From NCBI GenBank assembly GCA_021811945.1, contig JAKAPE010000013.1, forward strand, positions 1 to 34,134: a DNA stretch of 34,134 nt, read 5' to 3'. The stretch is from Pseudomonadota bacterium. Lineage in GTDB: Bacteria > Pseudomonadota > Alphaproteobacteria > Rhizobiales > Xanthobacteraceae. The first letter of the stretch is position 1. Each line of letters starts with the position of its first letter. The position numbers were made by a program, and so were the translations under genes. Positions 1-7,466 of this stretch are shown one piece after another. The notes under the pieces were generated by a model. The model searched no databases, was not told where the DNA came from, and saw only the letters and a list, made by a program, of their open reading frames with translations.

Positions 1-120
1 TCCGCAAGCGCTACTGGGGCCAACATATGTGGGATGTGACCTAAGTCCGCCGGATGGCGGACCAAATCCGGCTTTAAGCCGTAATCCGAAGCCACCGCCT
101 TTAGGCGGTGGAGTGTTCAC
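1..120 (+). mobile_element. Right end of an IS200/IS605-type element (partial)
   Basis: Three hairpins lie in a row: 45-62 (7-bp arms, GGAT loop), 69-81 (6-bp arms) and 92-111 (8-bp perfect arms, TTTA loop). They follow a short frame that reads like the C terminus of a TnpA transposase and end in TTCAC at 116-120. Immediately afterwards a DsbA reading frame begins in mid-domain. IS200/IS605 elements are known to have subterminal hairpins and no inverted terminal repeats, and to cut just beyond the right hairpin. I infer that position 120 is the right boundary. The left end is outside the window. Confidence 0.6.
3..44 (+). pseudogene. Fragment of a TnpA-like (Y1) transposase
   Basis: This frame is open from the window edge and ends at TAA (42-44). 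It reads RKRYWGQHMWDVT. The WGQH-[LM]-W block is typical of the C-terminal part of IS200/IS605 TnpA, where an ARGYF-like stretch and another 20-30 residues normally follow. Those are absent, so this copy looks internally deleted or truncated. The call rests on this short motif and on the hairpins downstream. Confidence 0.5.
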
Positions 121-587
121 TGGAGTTCTTCGACTACAGTTGCGGCTTCTGCAAACGCGCGCTGCCCGACATGCTCGCGTTGCTGAGGAATGATCCGAAG
201 CTGAAAATCGTGCTGAAGGAATTCCCGATTCTGGGGCCGGGCTCGATAGCCGCCGCCCGCGTCGCCGTCGCCGTGCGCATGCAGGATCCCGCCGGGAAAA
301 AATATCTCGCGTTCCACCGTCAGCTTCTCGGCGATCCCGGACCGGCGAGCGAGGAAAAGGCGCTCGCGGCCGCAAAAGACCAAGGTCTCGATATGGCGCG
401 GCTCAAACGGGATATGGCGAGCAAGGAGGTCGGGGACACGCTCCGGGAGACGGTAAAGCTCGCCAGCGCCGCCGGCATCACCGGAACGCCGAGCTATGTC
501 ATCGGCAACCACGTGGTCGTCGGCGCGGTCGGTGTTGCCGCGCTCAAGGGAAGGATCGATACGGCGCGCGGCCGCGCCGGGAAATGA
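121..587 (+). pseudogene. DsbA-family thiol:disulfide oxidoreductase, 5'-truncated
   Basis: The frame carries the thioredoxin-fold active site CGFC in the context FFDYSCGFCKRALPDM and the cis-proline loop TGTPSYVIG near its end, as in periplasmic DsbA/ScsC/Com1-type proteins. The signal peptide and roughly 80-90 N-terminal residues expected in this family are missing. The only upstream in-frame start, GTG at 108, lies inside the right-end hairpin of the adjacent insertion element, and an in-frame TAG precedes it at 102-104. I infer that the element split the gene and that the 5' half lies beyond the left edge of the window. If GTG 108 were used, the product would be a cytosolic 159-residue fragment without an export signal. 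Confidence 0.7.
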
Positions 588-921
588 CGGCGTGAGCCCG
601 TCGCGATACCCCCGATACCCGGCTGCCCGCTCGCCGACGGCAGTGGTGGCGACCGGTGAAGGATGGCCGTCGGCGCCGTCGGCGCAGACTGGCGGTTGAC
701 AGGGTTGGGCGCGCTCACTAGGTTCGCGGCGCTCTCGCAAGAGACGGAAGTTGCGATCGCCGACCGGTCCGAGAGGCCGGAGGTTAGCGCCCGACAGCGC
801 GTTGCGCCCTCGGGCGTGTTTGGTGTTGCTGATTGCCGGGCTTGACGCAGCACTCCATGTCAGCGGTGCTGGGGCATGGACAGCCGGCCAACGCCGGACA
901 TGACGAGTCAAAAGGACAGCA
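588..921. other. Intergenic region before ffh
   Basis: This 334-base gap follows the dsbA remnant. I see no convincing gene in it: the short open frames have no family motif and no ribosome site. It contains the promoter candidate listed separately and, just before the ffh start, an AAAGGACAG ribosome-binding sequence. Confidence 0.5.
696..724 (+). promoter_or_regulatory. Candidate sigma-70-type promoter upstream of ffh
   Basis: A consensus TTGACA (696-701) is followed after exactly 17 bases by TAGGTT (719-724), which keeps the first two and last -10 positions. It points toward ffh, about 200 bases upstream of its start. The match is by eye only, and the long leader makes it tentative. Confidence 0.35.
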
Positions 922-2487
922 ATGTTCGACAGTCTCTCCGAACGTCTGAATGCGGTCCTCGACCGGCTGACCCGGCGCGGCGCGCTGTCGGAGGCGGATG
1001 TCGAGGCGGCATTGCGCGAGGTGCGCCGCGCGCTTCTCGAAGCCGATGTCGCCCTGGATGTCGCCCGCGCCTTCACCGGCGAAGTCAAGCAGCGCGCGGT
1101 CGGCGTCGAGGTGATCAAATCGGTCACGCCCGGACAGATGGTCGTCAAGATCGTGCACGACCAGCTCATCGAGACTTTGGGGTCGAGTGCGCAGCCGATC
1201 GACCTCAATGCACCGCCTCCGGTCGTCATCATGATGGTGGGGCTGCAGGGCTCCGGCAAAACCACGACCACGGCAAAGATCGCCAAGCGCCTCGCCGAGG
1301 CGCAGAAGCGCAAGGTGCTGATGGCCTCGCTTGATACGCGGCGCCCGGCGGCGATGGAGCAGCTCGCGGTGCTTGGCCGCCAGGTGAGCGTCGATACGCT
1401 GCCCATCGTCTCCGGCCAGACGCCGGTGCAGATCGCCGGGCGCGCGCTGCAGGCGGCTCGGCTCGGCGGCTACGACGTGGTCCTGCTCGACACGGCGGGC
1501 CGCATCACCCTCGACGACGCGATGATGCAAGAAGCGGCCGAGGTGCGCCGTGCTACGTCCCCCCATGAGGTGCTGCTGGTCGCGGACGCGCTGACCGGCC
1601 AGGACGCCGTCATCCTCGCACGCAGTTTTGACGAGCGTGTGGGGCTCACCGGCATCGTGCTCACGCGCGTCGACGGCGACGGCCGCGGCGGCGCGGCGCT
1701 CTCGATGCGCGCGGTGACAGGCAAGCCGATCAAGCTCATCGGCACCGGCGAGAAGCTCGACGCCATCGAGGATTTCGACCCAGCGCGCATTGCAGGCCGC
1801 ATCCTCGGCATGGGCGACATCGTGTCGCTGGTAGAGAAGGCGGCGGCAACGATCGACGCCGAGCAGGCCGCGCGGGCCGCCGAGAAGATGCGCAGGGGCG
1901 CCTTCGACCTCGGCGATCTGCGCGAGCAGCTCATTCAGATGCAGCGCATGGGCGGCATGAGCGGGCTGATGGCGATGCTGCCCGGCGTCGCCAAGATCAA
2001 AAACCAGCTTGCCGAGCGCAATCTCGACGAAAGGCTGCTCAAGCGGCAGGTGGCGATCATCGATTCAATGACGCCCAGGGAGCGGCGCAACCCCGACATC
2101 CTCAAAGCGAGCCGCAAGCGCCGCATCGCCGCCGGCTCCGGCACCAAGCCCGAGGACATCAACCGGCTTCTGAAAATGCATCGCACCATGGCCGACGTGA
2201 TGAAGGCGATGGGCGGCGCCAAGCGCGGGCCGATGGCCGGCCTCGCCAATATGCTCGGTCTCGGTGGCGGCCTGCCGAGCGCGGAAGAGACGGCGAAGCT
2301 CGCGGAGAAACTGCCGGGCGGACTGCCGCCGGGTTTTCCCGGAGGCGGCGGTTTGCCGCCGAACATGCCCCGTCTACCGGGCTTGCCGCCGAATTTCCCC
2401 GGCGCGCCGGGCGGCCTGCCGGGTTTGGGCCCGAAGCTGCCGGGCGGCCTGCCGCCGGGATTTCCTGGGTTCGGGAAGAAGAAGTGA
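922..2487 (+). CDS. ffh: Signal recognition particle protein Ffh (SRP54)
   Basis: This GTPase binds 4.5S RNA and signal sequences of nascent membrane proteins and docks with FtsY at the inner membrane. The 521 residues show the N-terminal helical domain, then the G domain with the P-loop GLQGSGKT at residues 107-114, the DTRRPAA motif, DTAGR, and TRVDGDGRGGAAL, where Arg replaces the usual Lys of TKxDGD. The methionine-rich M domain follows, with MQRMGGMSGLMAMLPG. The last 70 or so residues are an unusually long Gly/Pro/Leu-rich tail ending in GFGKKK. The start ATG has AAAGGACAG upstream. It leads a translation gene block with rpsP, rimM, trmD and rplS. Identification is secure. Confidence 0.97.
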   Translation: MFDSLSERLNAVLDRLTRRGALSEADVEAALREVRRALLEADVALDVARAFTGEVKQRAVGVEVIKSVTPGQMVVKIVHDQLIETLGSSAQPIDLNAPPPVVIMMVGLQGSGKTTTTAKIAKRLAEAQKRKVLMASLDTRRPAAMEQLAVLGRQVSVDTLPIVSGQTPVQIAGRALQAARLGGYDVVLLDTAGRITLDDAMMQEAAEVRRATSPHEVLLVADALTGQDAVILARSFDERVGLTGIVLTRVDGDGRGGAALSMRAVTGKPIKLIGTGEKLDAIEDFDPARIAGRILGMGDIVSLVEKAAATIDAEQAARAAEKMRRGAFDLGDLREQLIQMQRMGGMSGLMAMLPGVAKIKNQLAERNLDERLLKRQVAIIDSMTPRERRNPDILKASRKRRIAAGSGTKPEDINRLLKMHRTMADVMKAMGGAKRGPMAGLANMLGLGGGLPSAEETAKLAEKLPGGLPPGFPGGGGLPPNMPRLPGLPPNFPGAPGGLPGLGPKLPGGLPPGFPGFGKKK

Positions 2488-2504
2488 GAGAGCGCCACAC
2501 AACT

Positions 2505-2611
2505 GTCACCCGTCAGGTGCGAGCGAAGCGAGCCTCGAAGGATGCACAGTCCGTGCACCTCGGCCGTATCCTTCGAGGCTCGGCGCTTTGCGTCGAGCAC
2601 CTCAGGATGAC
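2505..2611. repeat. Palindromic intergenic repeat between ffh and rpsP
   Basis: Two long arms face each other. AGCCTCGAAGGAT at 2531-2543 is the perfect complement of 2568-2580, and flanking sequence continues imperfectly to GTCA at the left end and TGAC at the right end. A small TGCAC/GTGCA stem sits near the centre. Similar dyads are, from memory, scattered in Bradyrhizobium-type genomes. In RNA it would fold into a long hairpin that could separate ffh from rpsP expression. Confidence 0.75.
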
Positions 2612-2651
2612 AGATCAAGGCTTTGGTGATTCACAAACGAAAGGAAGCTGA

Positions 2652-3011
2652 ATGTTGACCATCCGCATGGCGCGCGCCGGCACCAAGAAGCGGCCGTTCT
2701 ATCACATCGTCGTCGCCGACAGCCGCAGCCCCCGCGACGGGCGCTTCATCGAGCGGCTCGGCCATTTCAACCCGCTCCTGCCCAAAGAGAAGACCGAGCG
2801 GCTCAAGCTCGATCTTGAAAAGGCGAAGAGCTGGATCGTCAAGGGCGCGCAGCCGTCGGACCGGGTCATGCGTTTCCTCGACGCCGCCGGCGTGTTGCAG
2901 CGTCAAAAACGCAACAATCCGAAAAAGGCGGTGCCGCGCAAGGAACGCAAGGCGCAAGAGGAAGCCGCGAAGGCTGTGGCGGGAACCGCTCCGGCGGCGC
3001 CAGCCACCTAA
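2652..3011 (+). CDS. rpsP: 30S ribosomal protein S16
   Basis: S16 is a small-subunit assembly protein. The N terminus [20 protein letters not shown] and the block [19 protein letters not shown] are the family signature. The 119-residue length includes an Ala/Lys-rich tail (roughly residues 95-119) of the kind seen in alphaproteobacterial S16. The ATG is preceded by GAAAGGAAG. rimM starts 11 bases after the stop, consistent with co-transcription in the usual rpsP-rimM-trmD-rplS operon. Confidence 0.97.
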   Translation: MLTIRMARAGTKKRPFYHIVVADSRSPRDGRFIERLGHFNPLLPKEKTERLKLDLEKAKSWIVKGAQPSDRVMRFLDAAGVLQRQKRNNPKKAVPRKERKAQEEAAKAVAGTAPAAPAT

Positions 3012-3022
3012 CGGGCGCGGCT

Positions 3023-3658
3023 ATGTCCGACGGCGCACGTATCTGCCTTGGCCAAATCGGCGCCGCACATGGCGTAAGCGGGGAAGTCCGCTTGCGCTCG
3101 TTCACGTCTGATCTGGACGCGATTGCCGACTACGGCCCGCTCGAGACCGAAGACGGCCGGGTCTTTGCCATCGAATCGCTGCGGCCGGCGAAGGACTATT
3201 TCGTGGCGCGGCTCGCCGGCATTCACGACCGCGATGCAGCGCGCGCGCTCGCTAACACCAGGCTTTATGTGTCGCGCGATCGCCTGCCTCGGCTCGAACG
3301 ACCCGACGAATTCTACCACGCCGACCTCATCGGTCTCGCCGTCGTCGATACGGCGGGAAAAAACCTCGGCACGGTCATCGGCATCCACAATTTCGGTGCC
3401 GGCGACCTCATCGAGGTGCGGCCGGGCGACCGAGCCGGAACTGAAATGATCGCATTCAACGAGATCAACGTGCCGGTCGTCGACATAAGGGCGGGAAGGA
3501 TCGTGATCGCCCGCTCTCCCGCTGCGGCAAAGGGTGACGGGGCGAAGCCCGGCCCGGTGACGGGTTCGGCCGACAACAGCCGCGCCGCGCGACCCCTCAC
3601 CCGGACGACCCGCGCGCGCCGAAGGTCCACACTCTCCCACAACAGGAAAGCGCGATAA
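3023..3658 (+). CDS. rimM: 16S rRNA processing protein RimM with extended C terminus
   Basis: RimM binds S19 and assists 30S head maturation. The N-terminal barrel shows [20 protein letters not shown], and the PRC-barrel part shows [30 protein letters not shown] and the terminal block [15 protein letters not shown]. Typical RimM stops soon after that block, at about 165-175 residues. Here another 45-50 low-complexity, Arg/Ala-rich residues follow, encoded by DNA that looks like an intergenic palindromic repeat (listed separately). The TAA shares one base with the trmD ATG (TAATG), so translation is probably coupled. The core call is secure; the tail is unlikely to be part of the conserved fold. 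Confidence 0.95.
   Translation: MSDGARICLGQIGAAHGVSGEVRLRSFTSDLDAIADYGPLETEDGRVFAIESLRPAKDYFVARLAGIHDRDAARALANTRLYVSRDRLPRLERPDEFYHADLIGLAVVDTAGKNLGTVIGIHNFGAGDLIEVRPGDRAGTEMIAFNEINVPVVDIRAGRIVIARSPAAAKGDGAKPGPVTGSADNSRAARPLTRTTRARRRSTLSHNRKAR
3511..3650. repeat. Repeat-like sequence forming the rimM 3' end
   Basis: The stretch contains CTCTCCCGCTGCGG, AAGGGTGACGGGG, CCCCTCACCCGGAC and CACACTCTCCCACAAC. These are degenerate halves of the CCCTCACCC / CTCTCCC-type dyads that I recall as common between genes in Hyphomicrobiales. It begins where the conserved RimM fold ends and runs to the stop codon. Assigned by eye, so the limits are approximate. Confidence 0.45.
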
Positions 3659-4350
3659 TGTGGCGCGCGAGCGTGCTGACCATCTTTCCGGAGATGTTTC
3701 CCGGACCGTTGGGGCTAAGCCTCGCCGGCAAGGCCTTGGCGGCCGGCGTCTGGTCGCTCGACGTCGTCGACATCCGCAGCTTCGCGACCGGCAGGCACCG
3801 CAGCGTGGACGACACGCCGGCGGGCGGCGGACCGGGTATGGTGATGCGGCCCGACGTGCTCAGCCGCGCCATCGACGCCGTCGCGGCCGACGAACGCCCG
3901 CGCCTGCTTTTGTCGCCGCGCGGCATGCCTTTAACCCAGGGGAGGGTCCAGAAGCTGGCGGCCGGGGCTGGAGCGGTCCTCGTCTGTGGCCGCTTTGAAG
4001 GCGTCGATGAGCGCGTCATCGCGGGGCGCGGCCTGGAAGAGGTGTCGATCGGCGATTATGTGCTTTCGGGCGGCGAACTCGCGGCGATGGTGCTCATCGA
4101 TGCGGGCGTGCGGTTATTGCCGGGCGTGATGGGTGCATCGGTTTCCTGCGCCGAGGAGAGCTTTGCCGGCGGATTATTGGAATATCCGCAATATACCAGG
4201 CCAAGACTCTGGGAGGGACAGCCGATCCCGACAATTCTGCTATCGGGCGATCACGCCAAGATTGCGGCTTGGCGGCGGCATGAAGCCGAGCGCCTGACGC
4301 GGGAACGCCGTCCCGATCTCTGGGGTCGCGGAACGCCCGGCGCAAACTGA
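3658..4350 (+). CDS. trmD: tRNA (guanine-N1-)-methyltransferase TrmD
   Basis: TrmD uses S-adenosylmethionine to make m1G37 next to the anticodon and prevents +1 frameshifting. The 230 residues show LTIFPEMF at the N terminus, the substrate loop [17 protein letters not shown], and the trefoil-knot SAM site [20 protein letters not shown] followed by RLLPGVMG. The C-terminal YTRP and a short helical domain complete it. Length is normal for the family. Its ATG overlaps the rimM stop by one base. Confidence 0.97.
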   Translation: MWRASVLTIFPEMFPGPLGLSLAGKALAAGVWSLDVVDIRSFATGRHRSVDDTPAGGGPGMVMRPDVLSRAIDAVAADERPRLLLSPRGMPLTQGRVQKLAAGAGAVLVCGRFEGVDERVIAGRGLEEVSIGDYVLSGGELAAMVLIDAGVRLLPGVMGASVSCAEESFAGGLLEYPQYTRPRLWEGQPIPTILLSGDHAKIAAWRRHEAERLTRERRPDLWGRGTPGAN

Positions 4351-4438
4351 CGAGAAGGTGACAAAGCCCCCGCGGTGGCGTAGAAGCTGCGCCAACCCGT
4401 TTACACCGAACCCGGATATAGGCCCGGACTCCGCTCGT

Positions 4439-4492
4439 CCCGCGAAAGCGTGGACCCTGTATTCTCACGTTCCGGATTCCCGCTTTCACGGG
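4439..4492. repeat. Palindromic repeat between trmD and rplS
   Basis: CCCGCGAAAGCG (4439-4450) faces CGCTTTCACGGG (4481-4492) with one mismatch and a 30-base centre. A related right half appears again near 30482-30510. The dyad lies within a 229-base gap that holds no gene I can support. Confidence 0.7.
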
Positions 4493-4579
4493 AGTGAGCG
4501 GATTTGATGGGCCGAGGCCGGCATTGGATCCCAATCACAAGCCGCTCATTCAAAAAGCGCAACCGTTGGAGAGTTCGCC

Positions 4580-4981
4580 ATGAACCTGCTCAAACAAATC
4601 GAAGACGAACAAGTGGCGAAACTTTCCGCCGGCAAGGAGATTCCTGAATTTCAGCCGGGCGACACCCTGGTAGTCAATGTCAGGATCGTCGAGGGCGAAA
4701 GAACCCGCGTGCAGGCCTATGAAGGCGTGTGCATCGGCCGCGCCGGCTCAGGATTGAACGAGAACTTCACCGTGCGCAAGATTTCTTACGGCGAGGGCGT
4801 CGAGCGCGTCTTCCCGCTCTATTCGCCGATGATCGATTCGATAAAGGTGGTGCGCCGCGGCCAGGTGCGCCGCGCCAAGCTCTATTACCTGCGCGGTCGC
4901 CGCGGAAAATCCGCCCGCATCGTCGAACGGCAGGAGCATGGCGCGCAGCCGGGTGCGACCGAGGCAAAGGCCGCGGAGTAG
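4580..4981 (+). CDS. rplS: 50S ribosomal protein L19
   Basis: L19 sits at the 30S-50S interface. The 133 residues contain the L19 signature regions [32 protein letters not shown] and the C-terminal [19 protein letters not shown]. The tail after the GKSARI block is a short Glu/Ala-rich extension, normal for alphaproteobacteria. The ribosome site GTTGGAGAG lies just before the ATG. leuC begins three bases after the stop. Confidence 0.97.
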   Translation: MNLLKQIEDEQVAKLSAGKEIPEFQPGDTLVVNVRIVEGERTRVQAYEGVCIGRAGSGLNENFTVRKISYGEGVERVFPLYSPMIDSIKVVRRGQVRRAKLYYLRGRRGKSARIVERQEHGAQPGATEAKAAE

Positions 4982-4984
4982 TCG

Positions 4985-6391
4985 ATGGCTGCCCCCAGGA
5001 CACTGTACGACAAGATTTGGGACGACCATCTCGTCGACGAGGAGCCGGACGGCACCTGCCTCATCTATATCGACCGTCATCTCGTCCACGAGGTAACAAG
5101 CCCGCAGGCATTCGAAGGGCTGCGGCTTTCCGGCCGCAAGGTGCATGCGCCGGAAAAGACGCTCTGCGTCGTCGATCACAACGTGCCGACGACCGACCGG
5201 CGGCTGAAGAATCCCGATCCGGAAAGCGCGGCGCAGATCGCCTATCTTGCCGAGAACGCCGAGTACTTCGGCCTGGAATATTTCAACGCGTTCGACAAGC
5301 GCCAGGGCATCGTCCACATCATCGGCCCGGAGCAAGGCTTTACATTGCCCGGCGTGACGCTGGTGTGCGGCGACAGCCACACGGACACGCACGGCGCCTT
5401 CGGCGCGCTCGCCTACGGCATCGGCACCTCCGAAGTCGAGCACGTGCTGGCGACGCAGACGTTGATCCAGAAGAAATCGAAAAACATGCGCGCCGTCATC
5501 GACGGCAGGCTGCCGCAAGGCGTCGCGGCCAAGGACATCATCCTCGCCATCATCGGCGAGATCGGCATCGCCGGCGGCATCGGCTACGCGCTCGAATATG
5601 CCGGCGAGGCGATCCGCGCGCTGTCGATGGAAGGCCGCATGACCGTGTGCAACATGTCGGTCGAGGCCGGCGCCAAGGCCGGCTTCATCGCGCCCGACGA
5701 AAAGGCCTACGCCTATCTGAAAGACCGTCCGAAGTCGCCAAAAGGCAAGACCTGGGATGAGGCGATGCGCTATTGGGAGACGCTGCACACCGACGACGGC
5801 GCCCGTTTCGATCGCGAGATCAGGCTTGATGCCGGCAAACTGCCGCCGCTCGTCACCTGGGGCACCAACCCGGAGCAGGTCGTCTCGGTAACGGGGTGCG
5901 TGCCAAAGCCGGAACGGATTGCCGACCCGCATAAGCGCGAGGCGGCGGAGCGCTCGCTCGCCTATATGGGCCTGCAGGGCGGCGAGAAGCTCACCGACAT
6001 CGCCATCGACCGAGTCTTCCTCGGCTCGTGCACCAATGCACGCATCGAGGATTTGCGCGCCGCAGCCCGCATTGTCGACGGCAAGACGGTGAGCGCGCGG
6101 GTCAAGGCGATGGTGGTGCCGGGTTCCGGTTTGGTCAAAGAACAGGCCGAGGCCGAGGGTCTCGACAAGGTTTTCCTCAAGGCCGGCTTCGAATGGCGCG
6201 AGCCGGGCTGCTCGATGTGCCTCGCCATGAACCCCGACAAGCTCAATCCCGGCGAGCGCTGCGCTTCGACGTCGAACCGCAACTTCGAGGGCCGCCAGGG
6301 CTACAAGGGCCGGACCCACCTGGTCTCGCCGGCGATGGCTGCCGCCGCCGCCATCGCCGGCCGTTTCGTCGATGTGCGGGAGTGGAGATAG
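4985..6391 (+). CDS. leuC: 3-isopropylmalate dehydratase large subunit
   Basis: LeuC with LeuD isomerises 2- to 3-isopropylmalate in leucine synthesis, using a [4Fe-4S] cluster. The 468 residues have the usual N-terminal block [19 protein letters not shown], the [20 protein letters not shown] motif, and the three cluster cysteines: Cys349 in LGSCTN, and Cys409 and Cys412 in GCSMC. leuD is not in this window. The gene follows rplS by three bases; part of the rplS end supplies its translation context. Identification is secure. Confidence 0.97.
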   Translation: MAAPRTLYDKIWDDHLVDEEPDGTCLIYIDRHLVHEVTSPQAFEGLRLSGRKVHAPEKTLCVVDHNVPTTDRRLKNPDPESAAQIAYLAENAEYFGLEYFNAFDKRQGIVHIIGPEQGFTLPGVTLVCGDSHTDTHGAFGALAYGIGTSEVEHVLATQTLIQKKSKNMRAVIDGRLPQGVAAKDIILAIIGEIGIAGGIGYALEYAGEAIRALSMEGRMTVCNMSVEAGAKAGFIAPDEKAYAYLKDRPKSPKGKTWDEAMRYWETLHTDDGARFDREIRLDAGKLPPLVTWGTNPEQVVSVTGCVPKPERIADPHKREAAERSLAYMGLQGGEKLTDIAIDRVFLGSCTNARIEDLRAAARIVDGKTVSARVKAMVVPGSGLVKEQAEAEGLDKVFLKAGFEWREPGCSMCLAMNPDKLNPGERCASTSNRNFEGRQGYKGRTHLVSPAMAAAAAIAGRFVDVREWR

Positions 6392-6433
6392 CCGACATTG
6401 CGAAGACCCACTGAGCCGCAATGACGGTACGCC

Positions 6434-6703
6434 TCAGCCCCGCACCCACCAGCAGCGGTATTCCGGAAACAGCACCGTCCCGCTCGGCCGGTGTTGCAGC
6501 TCGTACCAGGCCTTGCAGCGGCGGTAGAGGAGCGGCCGCGGGTGGATCTCGATGTGCGTGTGCGACTCCGGCGGCGAGAAATACGGTCCCTCTCCGATCG
6601 GCGTACGGCCTTGCGCCGTCGCCTGCGACGGCATGCCGAAGATCAAAAGCAGAGCAAGCCCGGTAGTCACGGCCAACGATGTTGCCGATTGCGGCGCAGT
6701 CAC
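6434..6703 (-). CDS. Small secreted protein of unknown function
   Basis: I chose the GTG at 6701-6703 because GGGAG lies six bases upstream and it gives a clean signal peptide: a hydrophobic run with ATGLALLLIFG-like character, cut after PSQATA. The mature part is about 60 residues with HIEIHPRPLLYRRC, WYELQHRPSGTVLFPEYRC and a terminal CWWVRG. Two Cys lie about 25-30 residues apart, which suggests a disulfide in the periplasm. Short secreted proteins with an HRPSGTV-CWW-like ending are, from memory, common in Bradyrhizobium relatives; no function is known to me. A longer frame reaches back to 6976 but would bury the signal sequence. Confidence 0.6.
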   Translation of the reverse strand: MTAPQSATSLAVTTGLALLLIFGMPSQATAQGRTPIGEGPYFSPPESHTHIEIHPRPLLYRRCKAWYELQHRPSGTVLFPEYRCWWVRG

Positions 6704-6836
6704 GGCTTTCTCCCGCTCAACTCCATTTCGTTCAGCACGGCAGGCTCCCTTATCCCGCCCGCGGGTCAATGGACGCGCCTTCTTCATTGCTCCGGCACCG
6801 GCTTTCAGCAGCACGATCGGACCTGCAAAGCTCCAC

Positions 6837-7217
6837 CTATCGCCAGGGCGCGTCCTCCGCAATGGCGCGCTCCCAATTGCGGCCATCGAAGCGATGCGGC
6901 TTGAGCGCGGCAAGATCGACGCCGTCGAGACAGCGGACATTGACGTCGATCTTATCGGGGTCGGAACGCGGTACATAGAAGGGATGGATGCCGCAAGTGG
7001 CGCAGAAGGTGTGCTTCGCCGCGCCGGTATTGAAGCGATAGGTTGTCAGCGCCTCGGCGCCACGGATGAGTTCGAACTGCTCCGGCGGCACGATCAGATG
7101 CAAAAAGCCCTTCTTGGTGCAGATCGAGCAATTGCATTCGGTGACGCGCAACAGGTCGGCGGTGACGCGGAACCGCACGCGGCCGCAATGGCAGCCGCCT
7201 TCATAGGTTTTCAGCAC
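6837..7217 (-). CDS. GFA/CENP-V domain zinc protein
   Basis: The 126-residue protein fits the glutathione-dependent formaldehyde-activating (GFA) / CENP-V fold. Zinc ligands are visible as GCHCG (Cys9, Cys11), CNCSIC (Cys28, Cys30, Cys33) and FCATCG (Cys72, Cys75). The family binds glutathione adducts or has structural roles; most members are uncharacterised, so a formaldehyde role is not claimed here. The start is GTG at 7215-7217. The small secreted gene lies downstream on the same strand. Confidence 0.85.
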   Translation of the reverse strand: MLKTYEGGCHCGRVRFRVTADLLRVTECNCSICTKKGFLHLIVPPEQFELIRGAEALTTYRFNTGAAKHTFCATCGIHPFYVPRSDPDKIDVNVRCLDGVDLAALKPHRFDGRNWERAIAEDAPWR

Positions 7218-7246
7218 GGCGTTCAGCTATACTCAGATTCCGTGAA

Positions 7247-7315
7247 AACCCGAAAAAGCGAGACTCGACTGAAAGGGCGAAAAGATTGAGATGTGGCCAA
7301 TTCGGTTTTCGGGTT
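7247..7315. repeat. Inverted repeat in the divergent promoter region
   Basis: AACCCGAAAA (7247-7256) and TTTTCGGGTT (7306-7315) are perfect 10-base complements with a 49-base centre. They lie between the divergent GFA and opine-dehydrogenase-like genes and could be paired operator half-sites or a hairpin. Confidence 0.5.
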
Positions 7316-7360
7316 CTCATGTGAACAGAGTGTAAACCTAAAACACTTTGCGTCAACAAG

Positions 7361-7428
7361 GCGACCGCCCCTCAAGATGCTGCTTGTCTCTCCACGTCGA
7401 GAACCCCGCGCTTGATGAGAGCGGTCGC
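7361..7428 (+). promoter_or_regulatory. Candidate structured leader of the dehydrogenase operon
   Basis: GCGACCGC (7361-7368) pairs perfectly with GCGGTCGC (7421-7428). Just inside, TCAAG (7372-7376) pairs with CTTGA (7411-7415), leaving a loop of about 34 bases. The structure ends 10-40 bases before the possible start codons of the next gene. I know no riboswitch class it matches. Confidence 0.4.
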
Positions 7429-7466
7429 ATCCTCTAGGCATGATCGCGCAAGCTGGATTTCTCCCG

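Noticed and set aside
108-120. GTG 108 as a genuine start of the dsbA-family gene
   Set aside because: It lies inside an insertion-element hairpin, has no ribosome site and would give a protein without signal peptide.
117-1406. 429-residue minus-strand open frame across dsbA and ffh
   Set aside because: It is antisense to two recognisable coding regions and shows no domain; the high GC keeps the opposite frame open.
4748-6421. 557-residue minus-strand open frame opposite rplS and leuC
   Set aside because: leuC on the plus strand has every family motif, and the antisense product is His/Arg/Asp-rich with no recognisable fold.
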